NCBI GenBank assembly: GCA_030680805.1
Contig: JAUXUK010000010.1
Coordinates: 1-48,032 of the forward strand
Source: Sulfuritalea sp.
GTDB lineage: Bacteria; Pseudomonadota; Gammaproteobacteria; Burkholderiales; Rhodocyclaceae
DNA length: 48,032 nucleotides
Direction: 5' to 3'
Position numbers and translations under genes: made by a program. Below the pieces are notes generated by a model. The model searched no databases and had not been told where the DNA came from. It saw only the letters and a program-made list of their open reading frames with translations. Below are positions 1 to 8,602 of this stretch, in pieces. Each line of letters begins with the position of its first letter. Position 1 is the stretch's first letter.

Positions 1-85
<85 letters not shown>

Positions 86-105
86 AGGCGCGAAACGAGG
101 CGCGA

Positions 106-133
106 ATTCTAAAGGAAAAACCCAGATTGTCAA
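106..133 (-). promoter_or_regulatory. sigma-70 promoter of tRNA-Leu
   Basis: On the minus strand a perfect -35 box TTGACA (128-133) and a -10 box TAGAAT (106-111) are separated by 16 bp. Transcription would start about 14 nt before the tRNA. The element lies directly on top of the ribosome binding site and TTG start of rnr on the other strand, so the two genes are head to head with overlapping control sequences. Confidence 0.75.
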
Positions 134-2373
134 ACAAGTCGCATAACACCCACAAGCTATCAAGAATCCGCCGCGCCGATCCGCAGTTCGAGCGCGAAAA
201 GGCGCAGTACGAGCATCCTCTGCCGAGTCGCGAGTACATCCTGCAAACGCTGACGGCGCAGGGTGCGCCGCTGGAATTCGGGCGTCTGGTCGAGCTGCTG
301 GATGTTCAGCCGTTCGAGGTGGAATCGTTCCAGCGCCGGCTGGGAGCCATGGCACGCGAAGCGCAACTGATGCAGAACCGCCGCGGCGACTGGCTGATTC
401 CGGACAAGGCCGATCTGGTCCGCGGCCGTGTTGCGGGCCATGCGGATGGTTTTGGTTTCCTGGTTCCCGACGAAGAGGGCCCTGATCTGTTCCTTTCTGC
501 CAAGGAAATGGACAAGGTGTTGCACGGCGACAAGGCCATTGCCCGCGTCATCGGCGTCGACCGCAAGGGACGCCCGGAGGGCAAGATCGTTGAAGTCACC
601 GAACACGCCAACCGCTTTGTGGTCGGGCGCGTGATCGAAGAACACGGCGTGCGTTTCGTCGTCGCCGAAAACAAGCGCATCAGCCAGGACATCCTGCTGG
701 CTCCTCCCGAGAAGGGGGCCAAGAAGGCTCTCAAGGCGCAGTCGGGGCAAGTGGTGATGATCGAACTCATCGAGCAGCCCAGCAAACACTCGCAGCCCAT
801 CGGTCGCCTGGTCGAAGTGCTCGGCAACTATGCTGACCCGGGCATGGAAATTGAGATCGCCCTCAGGAAGCATGAGCTGCCCTACGAATTTTCGGCGGCG
901 GCGCTGGCTGAAACCCGGAAGCTTCCGGATGCCGTGCGCAAGTCCGACTGGAAGGGACGTGAAGATGTGACCAGCCTGCCGCTGGTGACCATCGATAGCG
1001 AGACGGCCAGGGATTTCGATGACGCCGTGTTTTGCGAGCGCAAGGGCAAGGGTTTTCGTCTCGTTGTGGCGATTGCCGATGTTTCGCACTATGTGTCGTC
1101 GGGTGGAGCGCTTGACGGCGATTCCCATGCTCGCGGCAACTCGGTGTACTTTCCGCGACGCGTGATTCCGATGCTGCCGGAGAAAATCTCGAACGGTTTG
1201 TGTTCGCTGAATCCGCAAGTGGAAAGACTGTGCATGGTGTGCGACATGGAGATAGCCGGCACCGGGGCAATCAGGCGCTACCGGTTTTATCCGGCGGTGA
1301 TGTTCTCGCACGCGCGGCTGACCTATACCGAGGTAGCTGCCGCCCTGTATGAGAACGACGTCGCTGCGCGTGACCGGTTGGGGTCGCTGCTGCCGCACCT
1401 GGAGGCTCTGGATGCGCTCTATCGGCACCTGGCTAAAGAACGAGTCAAGCGCGGCGCGATTGATTTCGAAACCGTCGAAACGCGCATGATCTTCGATGAC
1501 CACGGCAAGATTGATCGCATCGAGCCCTACGAGCGCAACGAGGCCCATAAGCTGATCGAGGAGTGCATGCTGGCGGCCAACGTTTGCGCCTCGGAGTTTC
1601 TGAAGGAGCGCGAGCAGCCGTCGCTGTATCGGGTGCATGAGGGCCCGACGCCCGAGCGTCTGGTGAAGCTGCGCGATTTCCTCGGTACCTTCGGTTTTCA
1701 ACTGGGTGGCGGCGATGCACCCAAGGCGCAGGACTATGCCAAATTGCTGGAAAAGATCGGCCAGCGGCCGGACCGGCAACTGCTGCAAACCGTGATGCTG
1801 CGCTCATTGAGGCAGGCCATCTACAGCCCCGACAATGTAGGGCACTTCGGCCTGGCGTACGAAAGCTACACACACTTCACTTCGCCGATCCGTCGCTATC
1901 CCGATTTGCTGGTGCATCGCGCCATAAAGTCGGCGCTGGCGGGACGGCAATATGAGCCGGCGGGAGGGACAAATGCGTGGGAAGAAGTCGGCCTGCATTG
2001 CTCGATGACCGAACGCCGTGCCGACGAAGCGACGCGTGATGTCGAAGCGTGGTTGAAGTGCTTCTACATGAAAGACCGGGTCGGTGAAATCTTCGAGGGC
2101 AGTATTTCCTCGGTAGTGCCCTTCGGCATCTTCGTCGCGCTGGACGGGGTATTCGTCGAAGGCCTGGTGCATGTTTCCGAACTCGGACAGGACTACTTCC
2201 ATTTCGACGAAAAATCACATGCCATGGTCGGCGAGCGCAGCGGCCGTCGCTTCCGACTGTCCGATCGGGTCAGAGTGCAATTGACCCGGGTCGACATGGA
2301 AGCCAACAAGATTGATTTTCGCTTGGCGGATGCACTTGACGCGGTGCCGGGACGCGGCAGAAAAAAGCATTGA
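127..2373 (+). CDS. rnr: Ribonuclease R
   Basis: This is a 748-residue 3'-to-5' exoribonuclease of the RNase II/RNB family, which degrades structured RNA and helps in ribosome and tRNA quality control. The order is N-terminal winged helix and cold-shock/OB domains, a central RNB catalytic domain whose acidic motif DSETARDFDDA begins near residue 290, and an S1 RNA-binding domain at about residues 650-735. The long Lys-rich tail of the E. coli enzyme (813 aa) is missing; the protein ends GRGRKKH. The TTG at 127 is chosen because AAAGGA (111-116) sits 10 bp upstream. An earlier in-frame ATG at 58 would lie inside the tRNA gene. A variable loop after the conserved HRAIK segment carries an antisense copy of the dispersed repeat (1926-1948). 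Confidence 0.95.
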   Translation: MSNKSHNTHKLSRIRRADPQFEREKAQYEHPLPSREYILQTLTAQGAPLEFGRLVELLDVQPFEVESFQRRLGAMAREAQLMQNRRGDWLIPDKADLVRGRVAGHADGFGFLVPDEEGPDLFLSAKEMDKVLHGDKAIARVIGVDRKGRPEGKIVEVTEHANRFVVGRVIEEHGVRFVVAENKRISQDILLAPPEKGAKKALKAQSGQVVMIELIEQPSKHSQPIGRLVEVLGNYADPGMEIEIALRKHELPYEFSAAALAETRKLPDAVRKSDWKGREDVTSLPLVTIDSETARDFDDAVFCERKGKGFRLVVAIADVSHYVSSGGALDGDSHARGNSVYFPRRVIPMLPEKISNGLCSLNPQVERLCMVCDMEIAGTGAIRRYRFYPAVMFSHARLTYTEVAAALYENDVAARDRLGSLLPHLEALDALYRHLAKERVKRGAIDFETVETRMIFDDHGKIDRIEPYERNEAHKLIEECMLAANVCASEFLKEREQPSLYRVHEGPTPERLVKLRDFLGTFGFQLGGGDAPKAQDYAKLLEKIGQRPDRQLLQTVMLRSLRQAIYSPDNVGHFGLAYESYTHFTSPIRRYPDLLVHRAIKSALAGRQYEPAGGTNAWEEVGLHCSMTERRADEATRDVEAWLKCFYMKDRVGEIFEGSISSVVPFGIFVALDGVFVEGLVHVSELGQDYFHFDEKSHAMVGERSGRRFRLSDRVRVQLTRVDMEANKIDFRLADALDAVPGRGRKKH
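1926..1948 (-). repeat. Short-form dispersed repeat, copy in rnr (antisense)
   Basis: Read on the minus strand this is GCCGTCCCGCC followed by AGCGCCGACTTT, the 12-base core found exactly seven times in the window. In rnr it is read as part of the variable loop KSALAGRQ. Confidence 0.7.
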
Positions 2374-2425
2374 TTTTGAATTGACTGGACAGCCGCTCCA
2401 GACCAGCTATTGAAAGGTGCCCTTC

Positions 2426-3589
2426 ATGTACTCTGGAATTCTGGAACTTCCCTGGTGGGGCTACGTCCTGGTGACTCTGGCGCTGACCCATGTAACCATT
2501 GCGGCGGTCACCATCTTCCTGCATCGGCACCAGGCGCATCGCGCGCTGGACCTGGGGCCTGTTCCCAGTCATTTTTTCCGCCTGTGGCTGTGGTTGACTA
2601 CCGGCATGGTCACCAGGGAGTGGGCGGCGATTCATCGCAAGCACCACGCCAGGTGCGAGACCGAGGCAGACCCGCACAGCCCGCAGGTGCTCGGCCTCAA
2701 TCGCGTTTTGTGGACCGGCGTGTTCCTCTACGTGAAGGAGTCACGCAACGCCGACACGATGGCGCGCTACGGTCACGGCACTCCCGATGACTGGCTGGAG
2801 CGGAGGCTTTATGCGCAGCCGTACAAGTTGGGCATCATGGTCATGCTGGGCATTGACGTCGCCTTGTTTGGCATCTGGCCGGGGGTGTTGATCTGGGGCG
2901 TGCAAATGGTCTGGATTCCCTTCTGGGCGGCCGGCGTGGTGAATGGCATTGGCCACTTCTGGGGCTATCGGAATTTCGCCTGTGCCGATGCCTCGACCAA
3001 TTTCTTTCCGCTGGGCGTCTTGATTGGCGGCGAGGAGTTGCATAACAACCACCACGCGTTCGCGACCTCGGCCAAATTGTCGAGCAAATGGTACGAGTTC
3101 GACATTGGCTGGCTGTATATCCGCCTGTTGGAGATTCTCGGGTTGGCTCGGGTAAAGAAAGTCGCGCCAACGCCGCGATTCGGCGCGGTTCGACCTGCCA
3201 TCGATCTCGACATGCTGCAGGCGGTGGTGACCCATCGCTATGACGTAATGGCCAAATACCTCAAGACCCTGCGCCAGCTTGCCGCAGAAGAGTTTGGTCA
3301 GCTCAGGATCGATGCCCGCGAGGGCCGCATGATCAAGCATCTGTTGGGTGAAAATGGCGCTACGCTGCCTTCACCGCAGAAAGAGCACCTGACAGCCCTC
3401 CTTGCGAGAAGCGAGGCCTTGGCCAAGGCCTATGCCATGCGCGCCGAACTGGAGGCGCTGTGGATTCGCTCTTCAGCCTCGCACGACCAGTTGGTCAAGC
3501 AGTTGCAGGACTGGGTCGCCCACGCCGAGCAAAGCGGTATTCGCCAGTTGGAGGACTTTTCGCGATGCCTGCGTTGCTATGCAATCTGA
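2426..3589 (+). CDS. Acyl-CoA/fatty acid delta-9-type desaturase
   Basis: This 387-residue integral membrane di-iron desaturase shows the three histidine boxes of the acyl-CoA desaturase family: HRHQAHR near residue 35, HRKHH about 40 residues later, and HNNHH near residue 208. Hydrophobic segments lie before the first box and between the second and third. The family introduces a cis double bond into saturated acyl chains, using electrons from a ferredoxin or cytochrome b5-like donor, and so adjusts membrane fluidity. The last roughly 130 residues are a soluble, charged, helical extension of unknown role. The ATG at 2426 is preferred because AAAGG (2413-2417) lies 8 bp upstream; a GTG at 2417 overlaps that site. 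The exact substrate cannot be told from sequence. Confidence 0.88.
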   Translation: MYSGILELPWWGYVLVTLALTHVTIAAVTIFLHRHQAHRALDLGPVPSHFFRLWLWLTTGMVTREWAAIHRKHHARCETEADPHSPQVLGLNRVLWTGVFLYVKESRNADTMARYGHGTPDDWLERRLYAQPYKLGIMVMLGIDVALFGIWPGVLIWGVQMVWIPFWAAGVVNGIGHFWGYRNFACADASTNFFPLGVLIGGEELHNNHHAFATSAKLSSKWYEFDIGWLYIRLLEILGLARVKKVAPTPRFGAVRPAIDLDMLQAVVTHRYDVMAKYLKTLRQLAAEEFGQLRIDAREGRMIKHLLGENGATLPSPQKEHLTALLARSEALAKAYAMRAELEALWIRSSASHDQLVKQLQDWVAHAEQSGIRQLEDFSRCLRCYAI

Positions 3590-3610
3590 GCAGATGAATT
3601 CAAGGCAATA

Positions 3611-3646
3611 AAAAACCCGCCCGGATAACACGGAGCGGGTTTTTTA
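3611..3646. terminator. Bidirectional rho-independent terminator (desaturase / rpmG)
   Basis: AAAAACCCGC (3611-3620) pairs with GCGGGTTTTT (3635-3644). A T tract follows on the plus strand and, through the A run, on the minus strand too. It sits between the convergent desaturase and rpmB-rpmG transcripts. Confidence 0.88.
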
Positions 3647-3662
3647 TGGGTGATGCCGGAGA

Positions 3663-3830
3663 CTACTTCAGCTTCACTTCCTTGTAGGCGACGTGCTTGC
3701 GTGCCTTGGGGTCATACTTCTGGAACTCCAGTTTTCCCGGGGTGGTCTTCTTGTTCTTCGTGGTTGTGTAGAAGTGTCCCGTGCCGGCTGTGGATTCCAG
3801 CTTGATCTTTTCGCGTCCGCCCTTGGCCAT
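3663..3830 (-). CDS. rpmG: 50S ribosomal protein L33
   Basis: This 55-residue basic protein begins [10 protein letters not shown] and contains the L33 hallmark [16 protein letters not shown]; it ends YKEVKLK. It belongs to the large ribosomal subunit near the E site. It has no zinc-binding Cys pairs, so it is the zinc-independent (C-) form. AGGAG lies just upstream of the ATG, and the gene follows rpmB by 15 bp, the usual rpmB-rpmG operon. Confidence 0.97.
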   Translation of the reverse strand: MAKGGREKIKLESTAGTGHFYTTTKNKKTTPGKLEFQKYDPKARKHVAYKEVKLK

Positions 3831-3845
3831 GATTGTTTCTCCTGA

Positions 3846-4082
3846 TTAGACGCGCTCGCCGCGCTCACGCAGCTCGGCGAGGACAACGTCGATGCCCTTC
3901 TTGTCGATGGTGCGCAGACCGGCGTTTGACACGCGCAGGCTGACCCAGCGGTTTTCGGTTTCGATCCAGAAGCGGCGGCTGTGCAGGTTAGGCAGAAAGC
4001 GACGCTTGGTCTTGTTGTTGGCGTGGGACACATTGTTCCCTACCATCGGGGCCTTGCCCGTCACTTGACATACGCGAGACAT
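3846..4082 (-). CDS. rpmB: 50S ribosomal protein L28
   Basis: This 78-residue large-subunit protein begins [12 protein letters not shown], the canonical L28 start, and continues through [14 protein letters not shown] and the [11 protein letters not shown] segment. An AGGAG site lies about 8 bp before this ATG; a possible longer reading frame upstream has no such support. It is first in the rpmB-rpmG operon and is driven by the extended -10 promoter at 4120-4149. Confidence 0.97.
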   Translation of the reverse strand: MSRVCQVTGKAPMVGNNVSHANNKTKRRFLPNLHSRRFWIETENRWVSLRVSNAGLRTIDKKGIDVVLAELRERGERV

Positions 4083-4119
4083 GTGATGCTCCTGAAGTGC
4101 TGATTTCGCAAAGCTCGCT

Positions 4120-4149
4120 AGTTTACCAAACAATCACCCGAAAACTCAA
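4120..4149 (-). promoter_or_regulatory. Promoter of rpmB-rpmG
   Basis: On the minus strand TTGAGT (4144-4149) and TAAACT (4120-4125) are 18 bp apart. The -10 box is preceded by TGG, giving an extended -10. It lies in the gap between radC and rpmB and would give a leader of about 30 nt. Confidence 0.6.
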
Positions 4150-4157
4150 TCCTTTTG

Positions 4158-4838
4158 TCAAATCAATCCTCGTTCGGCGAAGGACAGGGGTTCTGCGCTG
4201 CCGGTGACGATGAAATGGTCCAGAAGCTTCACGTCGATCAGCGCCAAAGCCTGCTTCAGTGATGAAGTGAGCACTTCGTCCGCACGCGAGGGTTCGGCGA
4301 GGCCGGAGGGATGGTTGTGGGCGAGGATTACCGCGCCGGCATTGTGGGCCAATGCCCGTTTGACGACTTCGCGCGGATAGACACTGGTCTGGGTCAATGT
4401 GCCGCGGAATAGCTCCTCGCTGGCGATCAGGCGGTTCTGGGAATCCAGCCAGAGGGCAAGAAATACCTCGTGCTGCAGGCTGCCCAGCGACAGGCGCAGC
4501 CAATCGCGGACCGCTTGTGGCGAGGCGAGTGCGTCCTTGATCTTTAGCGACCCGGCGAGCGCGCGGCGAGCCAGTTCCAGCGTCGCGGCAAGTTGGGCGG
4601 CTTTGGCGGGGCCGATCCCGGGCAGACGGGCAAGATCCCTGGTGCTGGCGGCCGCCAGGCGGGCGAGGTCGCCGTCAAAGCTTGCCAGCAGCTCGCGGGC
4701 GAGGTCGACTGCGCTTTTGCCGCGGACACCCACGCGCAAAAAGATCGCCAGCAGTTCGGCGTCGGACAGAGCCGCTGCACCTTGCTGGGCGAGCCGTTCG
4801 CGGGGACGTTCTGCCGCGGGCCAATCGCGTATGGCCAT
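4158..4838 (-). CDS. radC: RadC family JAMM/MPN-domain protein
   Basis: This 226-residue protein has an N-terminal helix-hairpin-helix segment ([20 protein letters not shown], about residues 65-84) and a C-terminal JAMM/MPN metalloprotease-like fold with the metal motif HNHPSG and the distal SRADEVLT. The family was once linked to radiation resistance, but its biochemical role is not settled; a link to recombination or natural transformation is the usual suggestion. It is divergent from coaBC with 46 bp between the starts, the common betaproteobacterial arrangement. Confidence 0.93.
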   Translation of the reverse strand: MAIRDWPAAERPRERLAQQGAAALSDAELLAIFLRVGVRGKSAVDLARELLASFDGDLARLAAASTRDLARLPGIGPAKAAQLAATLELARRALAGSLKIKDALASPQAVRDWLRLSLGSLQHEVFLALWLDSQNRLIASEELFRGTLTQTSVYPREVVKRALAHNAGAVILAHNHPSGLAEPSRADEVLTSSLKQALALIDVKLLDHFIVTGSAEPLSFAERGLI

Positions 4839-4884
4839 GGTTTAGAATCCCCGCTTGATTGCCGATACGCGGGATTTTAATGTC

Positions 4885-6087
4885 ATGAACGAATTTCAGG
4901 GCAAACGCATTGTGTTGGGCGTGACCGGCGGCGTCGCGGCCTACAAGGCGGCTGAACTGGTACGCCTGCTGGTCAAGGCTGGCGCTGAAGTCGATGTCGC
5001 ACTGACGGCGGCCGGCGCGCAGTTCGTCGGCGCGGCAACGTTTCAGGCGCTCACCGGTCGCCGGGTGTGGCAGGCGCTGTGGGACGAGCGCATGGACAAC
5101 GGCATGGCGCACATCGATCTGACGCGCGGCGCGGCAGCCCTGCTGGTCGCCCCGGCGACGGCGGACTTTCTTGCCAAGCTGGCGCATGGCTTTGCCGACG
5201 ATCTGCTGTCCACGCTCTGCCTGGCGCGCGATTGCCCCCTGTTGGTGGCGCCGGCCATGAACCGCCAGATGTGGGAAAACCCGGCCACGCAACGCAATGT
5301 GGCGCAACTGCGGGCCGATGGCGTGAGTGTTCTTGGCCCCGCGCATGGCGAGCAAGCGTGCGGTGAAGTGGGCGACGGGCGGATGCTCGAAGCCGCCGAG
5401 CTGTTCGACGATCTGCATGCGTTCCTGCATCCGAAGCTGCTGGCCGGAAAGCGGGTGCTGCTCACCGCCGGGCCGACCTTCGAAGCGCTCGATCCGGTAC
5501 GCGGCCTGACCAACTCGAGCTCGGGCAAGATGGGCTTCTCGCTGGCGCGTGCCTGTGCCGATGCCGGCGCGGAAGTGACTCTGATCGCAGGTCCGGTATC
5601 GCTGGCCACGCCACGCGGGGTAAGCCGCGTCAACGTGAGCAGCGCCCTGCAAATGCGTGAGGCGGTATTGAAGGCATTGCCGGGGCAGGATGTATTCATC
5701 GCTGTGGCCGCGGTGGCCGACTACCGGCCGCGACAGGCGGCCGAGCACAAGATCAAGAAGGGCGCAGCCAGCCTTACGCTGGAACTGGATGCCAATCCCG
5801 ACATCCTCGCCGAAGTGGCGGCGCTGCCCAAGGCGCCATTCTGTGTTGGATTTGCCGCGGAGAGCAGGGATCTGGCGACCTACGCGGAAGGCAAGCGCGT
5901 GGCGAAGAAGCTCGGACTGGTGGTTGGCAATCTCATTCAGGACGGGCTGGGCGGCGATACGAATGCCGTGACCCTGTTCGATGCGGTGGGCGCCCATGTC
6001 TTGACGCCGGCAGACAAGTCGGAGGTGGCGCGCGGCATCGTCGCGCATATTGCCGCGCTTATGGAGAAGCAGCATGGCCAGCATTGA
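4885..6087 (+). CDS. coaBC: Bifunctional phosphopantothenoylcysteine decarboxylase / phosphopantothenate-cysteine ligase
   Basis: This 400-residue enzyme catalyses two steps of coenzyme A synthesis: CTP-dependent joining of cysteine to 4'-phosphopantothenate, then FMN-dependent decarboxylation. The CoaC half (about residues 1-190) starts [20 protein letters not shown] and has the conserved PAMNRQMW. The CoaB half begins near [13 protein letters not shown] and has the dinucleotide-like motif NSSSGKMG. The ATG at 4885 matches the family start. A TAGAAT -10-like box (4843-4848) precedes it without a clear -35. The last 14 bp overlap dut, so the two are translated as a coupled pair. Confidence 0.95.
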   Translation: MNEFQGKRIVLGVTGGVAAYKAAELVRLLVKAGAEVDVALTAAGAQFVGAATFQALTGRRVWQALWDERMDNGMAHIDLTRGAAALLVAPATADFLAKLAHGFADDLLSTLCLARDCPLLVAPAMNRQMWENPATQRNVAQLRADGVSVLGPAHGEQACGEVGDGRMLEAAELFDDLHAFLHPKLLAGKRVLLTAGPTFEALDPVRGLTNSSSGKMGFSLARACADAGAEVTLIAGPVSLATPRGVSRVNVSSALQMREAVLKALPGQDVFIAVAAVADYRPRQAAEHKIKKGAASLTLELDANPDILAEVAALPKAPFCVGFAAESRDLATYAEGKRVAKKLGLVVGNLIQDGLGGDTNAVTLFDAVGAHVLTPADKSEVARGIVAHIAALMEKQHGQH

Positions 6088-6532
6088 TCTGAAGATCCTC
6101 GATGCCCGTCTGAAGGATGATCGCTATGCGCCGCAGTATGCGACGCCGGGGTCCGCCGGCATCGACTTGCGCGCCTGCATCGAAATCGCGGTCAAGATTC
6201 ACCCGGGCGAAACCATTCTGGTGCCGACGGGGATTGCCATTCATCTTTGCGATCCCGGGTTGGCGGCGATGATCCTGCCGCGCTCGGGCCTGGGTCACAA
6301 GCATGGCATCGTGCTGGGCAACCTGGTGGGCCTGATTGACTCGGACTATCAGGGGGAGGTTTTCGTCTCAACCTGGAATCGCGGGCACGATAGCTTCACG
6401 CTGAATCCACTGGATCGTCTGGCGCAACTGGTCGTGGTGCCGGTGGTGCAGGTGGCCTTCAACGTGGTTGATGAATTTCCCACCAGCCAGCGCGGTGCTG
6501 GCGGCTTTGGCAGCACGGGTGTTGCCGGGTAG
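6074..6532 (+). CDS. dut: Deoxyuridine 5'-triphosphate nucleotidohydrolase
   Basis: This 152-residue trimeric dUTPase hydrolyses dUTP to dUMP and PPi, keeping uracil out of DNA and supplying thymidylate synthesis. All five family motifs are visible in order: [35 protein letters not shown] and [10 protein letters not shown]. The ATG at 6074 has GGAGAAG just upstream and lies inside the end of coaBC. The coaBC-dut pairing is common in proteobacteria. Confidence 0.97.
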   Translation: MASIDLKILDARLKDDRYAPQYATPGSAGIDLRACIEIAVKIHPGETILVPTGIAIHLCDPGLAAMILPRSGLGHKHGIVLGNLVGLIDSDYQGEVFVSTWNRGHDSFTLNPLDRLAQLVVVPVVQVAFNVVDEFPTSQRGAGGFGSTGVAG

Positions 6533-6560
6533 ATATCTGGTCAGCCAAGGAGAAAATCCC

Positions 6561-7178
6561 ATGAACACATTTACCAGGCTATTGTTCTCGGTCGCGGCTG
6601 GAATCCTCCCGCTGCAACTTGCCGCGGCCCCGGCGGCGCCAGCCGTTTCGCCACGCGTCGCCGAGATCATCACTACGCGGTGCGCCCTGTGTCATGGCGC
6701 GGAAGGCGAAAGCGCCAGCGCCATTTATCCGCGTCTGGCCGCGCAGCATCCGGATTATCTGAACAAGCAGTTGAAAGATTTTCGCGATGGCCGACGCAAG
6801 AGCGACACCATGACCGACATGGCGAAGGATTTGCAGGACGCGGACATCGCCGCGTTGTCGTCGTTTTTCGCAAGCAAGAAGGCCGGCGGGCGCCAACCGG
6901 GCGACGTCGACCTGGCCGGCGTGGGCAAGTATATTTTCCAGCGCGGCAACAACTATTCCGGGGTCGCCGCGTGTGCCTCATGCCATGGTCCACAAGGTTT
7001 GGGCACCGAACAACTGCCGCGCCTGGCCGGGCAGCATCCGGCTTACATCGAAATCCAGCTGAAGGAATTCAACAAGCGCGCGCGTACCAATGACAACTCG
7101 ATCATGCATTCGATTGCGGCGAAGCTCACCGAGCTGGAAACCAAGGCCGTATCGGTATATATCGGCGGATTGCGATAG
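6561..7178 (+). CDS. Diheme cytochrome c4-type protein
   Basis: This 205-residue periplasmic electron carrier has a Sec signal peptide (hydrophobic core RLLFSVAAGILPLQL, cleavage near AAA) and two tandem cytochrome c domains. The haem sites are CALCH (41-45) and CASCH (138-142), and Met residues placed near 84/87 and in SIMHSI can serve as distal ligands. AAGGAG lies 7 bp before the ATG. Cytochrome c4 shuttles electrons to terminal oxidases. Its end faces fccB across a shared terminator, so it may accept electrons from sulfide oxidation, but that is inferred from position only. Confidence 0.88.
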   Translation: MNTFTRLLFSVAAGILPLQLAAAPAAPAVSPRVAEIITTRCALCHGAEGESASAIYPRLAAQHPDYLNKQLKDFRDGRRKSDTMTDMAKDLQDADIAALSSFFASKKAGGRQPGDVDLAGVGKYIFQRGNNYSGVAACASCHGPQGLGTEQLPRLAGQHPAYIEIQLKEFNKRARTNDNSIMHSIAAKLTELETKAVSVYIGGLR

Positions 7179-7184
7179 TGTAAA

Positions 7185-7246
7185 TCGCCGTTTCGGACTC
7201 TGCCTGCGGGGGATTCCGCTTCGCGGGCCGGCAAGCGCCGACTTTT
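7185..7246 (+). repeat. Long-form dispersed repeat, copy A (intergenic)
   Basis: This 62-bp element starts TCGCCGTTTCGGACTCTG, contains the small hairpin CCGC-TTC-GCGG, and ends AGCGCCGACTTTT. It aligns without gaps to 11306-11367 with about five mismatches. It lies between the cytochrome c4 stop codon and the terminator. Confidence 0.85.
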
Positions 7247-7255
7247 CACGGAAAG

Positions 7256-7292
7256 AAAAAACAAACCCCGCCGAAGCGGGGTTTGTTTTTTG
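7256..7292. terminator. Bidirectional rho-independent terminator (cytochrome c4 / fccB)
   Basis: ACAAACCCCGC (7261-7271) pairs perfectly with GCGGGGTTTGT (7276-7286) around the loop CGAA, flanked by an A run and a T run. It serves both convergent transcripts. Confidence 0.93.
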
Positions 7293-7308
7293 GAGCGGAA
7301 AGCAGCAA

Positions 7309-8589
7309 TCAGGTCGACATTTCAACCAGGATGTTCCTCAGCCAGCTTTCGGCATAAATCGCCTCCAGCTTTGCCGCCGAGTAGTCGGCTGGCGAGACCC
7401 CGCCGGAGTTTGGCACGGCAATGATCTTGCCTTCCTTGACCGTATACACCGCTGCTACGCTGATCGCGTCCTTGTCGGTAATGTAGCTGTAGCAGGTGTT
7501 GATGCCAGACATCTCGGTGAGTTCCTTGCCATTCATCAGCGCGACGATGTTCATCGCGCAGATCTTGGCTTCGGAGTTGGCCGAATAGCCCGACTTCGGC
7601 ATGGCGCCGGCGACGCAGGCATCGCCGATGACGTGGATTCCGGCCTGCTTGGTCGACTCGAAGGTGGTCGCATTGACCGGGCACCAGTTCTTGTCGTCGC
7701 CCACCAGTCCTGCGGCAACGGCGATCTGGCCGGCGCGCTGCGGCGGAATGACGTTGATGACATCGCCCTTGACTTCCTCGAGGCCTTCAACCATTACCGC
7801 CATTGCCTTGGAGTCGACTTCGGTGACCTTCTTGGCGCCGCGGTAGTCGATGATTCCCTCGTAGTTGTCCTTCCAGCCCTTCTTGAACAGGCCGCCCTTG
7901 GAGGTGATGTCCGGGTTGGCGTCTAGCACCACCAGCTTCGACTTCGGCTTGTTGGCCTTCAGGTAATGGGCGACCATGCTGGCACGCTCGTAAGGTCCGG
8001 GCGGGCAGCGGTAGGGGGCGAGCGGGACGGTCATCACCATGGTGCCGCCGTCCTTCATGGCTTCCAGCTGCTTCCTCAGCAGCACGGTCTGCGGGCCGGC
8101 TTTCCAGGCGTGGGGCATTTTCTCCATCGCCGCGGCGTCGTAGCCCTTCATTTCTTCCAGGCGGAAATCGATGCCGGGCGAGACCACCAGCCGGTCGTAG
8201 CTGACCGTGCCCTTGGAGGTCGTAACCGTCTTTGCCGCCGGGTCGATGCCCGTCACTTCGGCCTGCACGACCTTGACGCCATGATTCGACGCGAGCTTGT
8301 CGTACTTGATGGTCAGCGGGTTGAGGTCCTTGATGATGCCGCCGATGTACAGGTTGCTGAAGGGGCAGGAAACAAAATGATCGTTACGCTCGATCATCAC
8401 CACTTCGATGCTCTTGTCCATCATGCGGATGTACTTGGCGGCGATCGTGCCGCCGTAGCCGCCGCCGATCACCACCACGCGCTTCGCGCCCTTGGGCATC
8501 AATTCCGCGGCACGGCCGATCATCGGCAATCCCGCGGCGCCGGCGCCTGCGCCGACCAGTTTCAGGAAACTTCTGCGATCCAGTGTCAT
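7309..8589 (-). CDS. fccB: Flavocytochrome c sulfide dehydrogenase, flavoprotein subunit
   Basis: This 426-residue FAD protein oxidises sulfide and passes the electrons to its cytochrome subunit in the periplasm. It begins with a twin-arginine signal (RRSFLK at residues 5-10, then an Ala/Gly-rich core), consistent with folded export. The FAD-binding GGGYGG motif is near residues 42-47, followed by the second family segment FVSCPFSNLYIGG. Cysteines in YRCPPGPYER and in NTCYSYI correspond to the redox-active pair of the family. It follows the cytochrome subunit by 13 bp. SoxF is a close homologue, but no other sox genes are present. Sulfide is the likely substrate but is not proven by sequence. 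Confidence 0.9.
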   Translation of the reverse strand: MTLDRRSFLKLVGAGAGAAGLPMIGRAAELMPKGAKRVVVIGGGYGGTIAAKYIRMMDKSIEVVMIERNDHFVSCPFSNLYIGGIIKDLNPLTIKYDKLASNHGVKVVQAEVTGIDPAAKTVTTSKGTVSYDRLVVSPGIDFRLEEMKGYDAAAMEKMPHAWKAGPQTVLLRKQLEAMKDGGTMVMTVPLAPYRCPPGPYERASMVAHYLKANKPKSKLVVLDANPDITSKGGLFKKGWKDNYEGIIDYRGAKKVTEVDSKAMAVMVEGLEEVKGDVINVIPPQRAGQIAVAAGLVGDDKNWCPVNATTFESTKQAGIHVIGDACVAGAMPKSGYSANSEAKICAMNIVALMNGKELTEMSGINTCYSYITDKDAISVAAVYTVKEGKIIAVPNSGGVSPADYSAAKLEAIYAESWLRNILVEMST

Positions 8590-8602
8590 GTTGTGTTCTC
8601 CC

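Noticed and set aside
160..1788. A long open frame on the strand opposite rnr
   Set aside because: It lies wholly within rnr, has no recognisable domain and is a typical shadow of a GC-rich gene. The same reasoning removed long antisense frames under coaBC, aceB, gcl, clpA, icd, xseA, hppA and murJ.
4843..4860. A leaderless coaBC transcript starting at the TTG at 4855
   Set aside because: The TAGAAT box has the right spacing but there is no -35, and the protein family start is the ATG at 4885.
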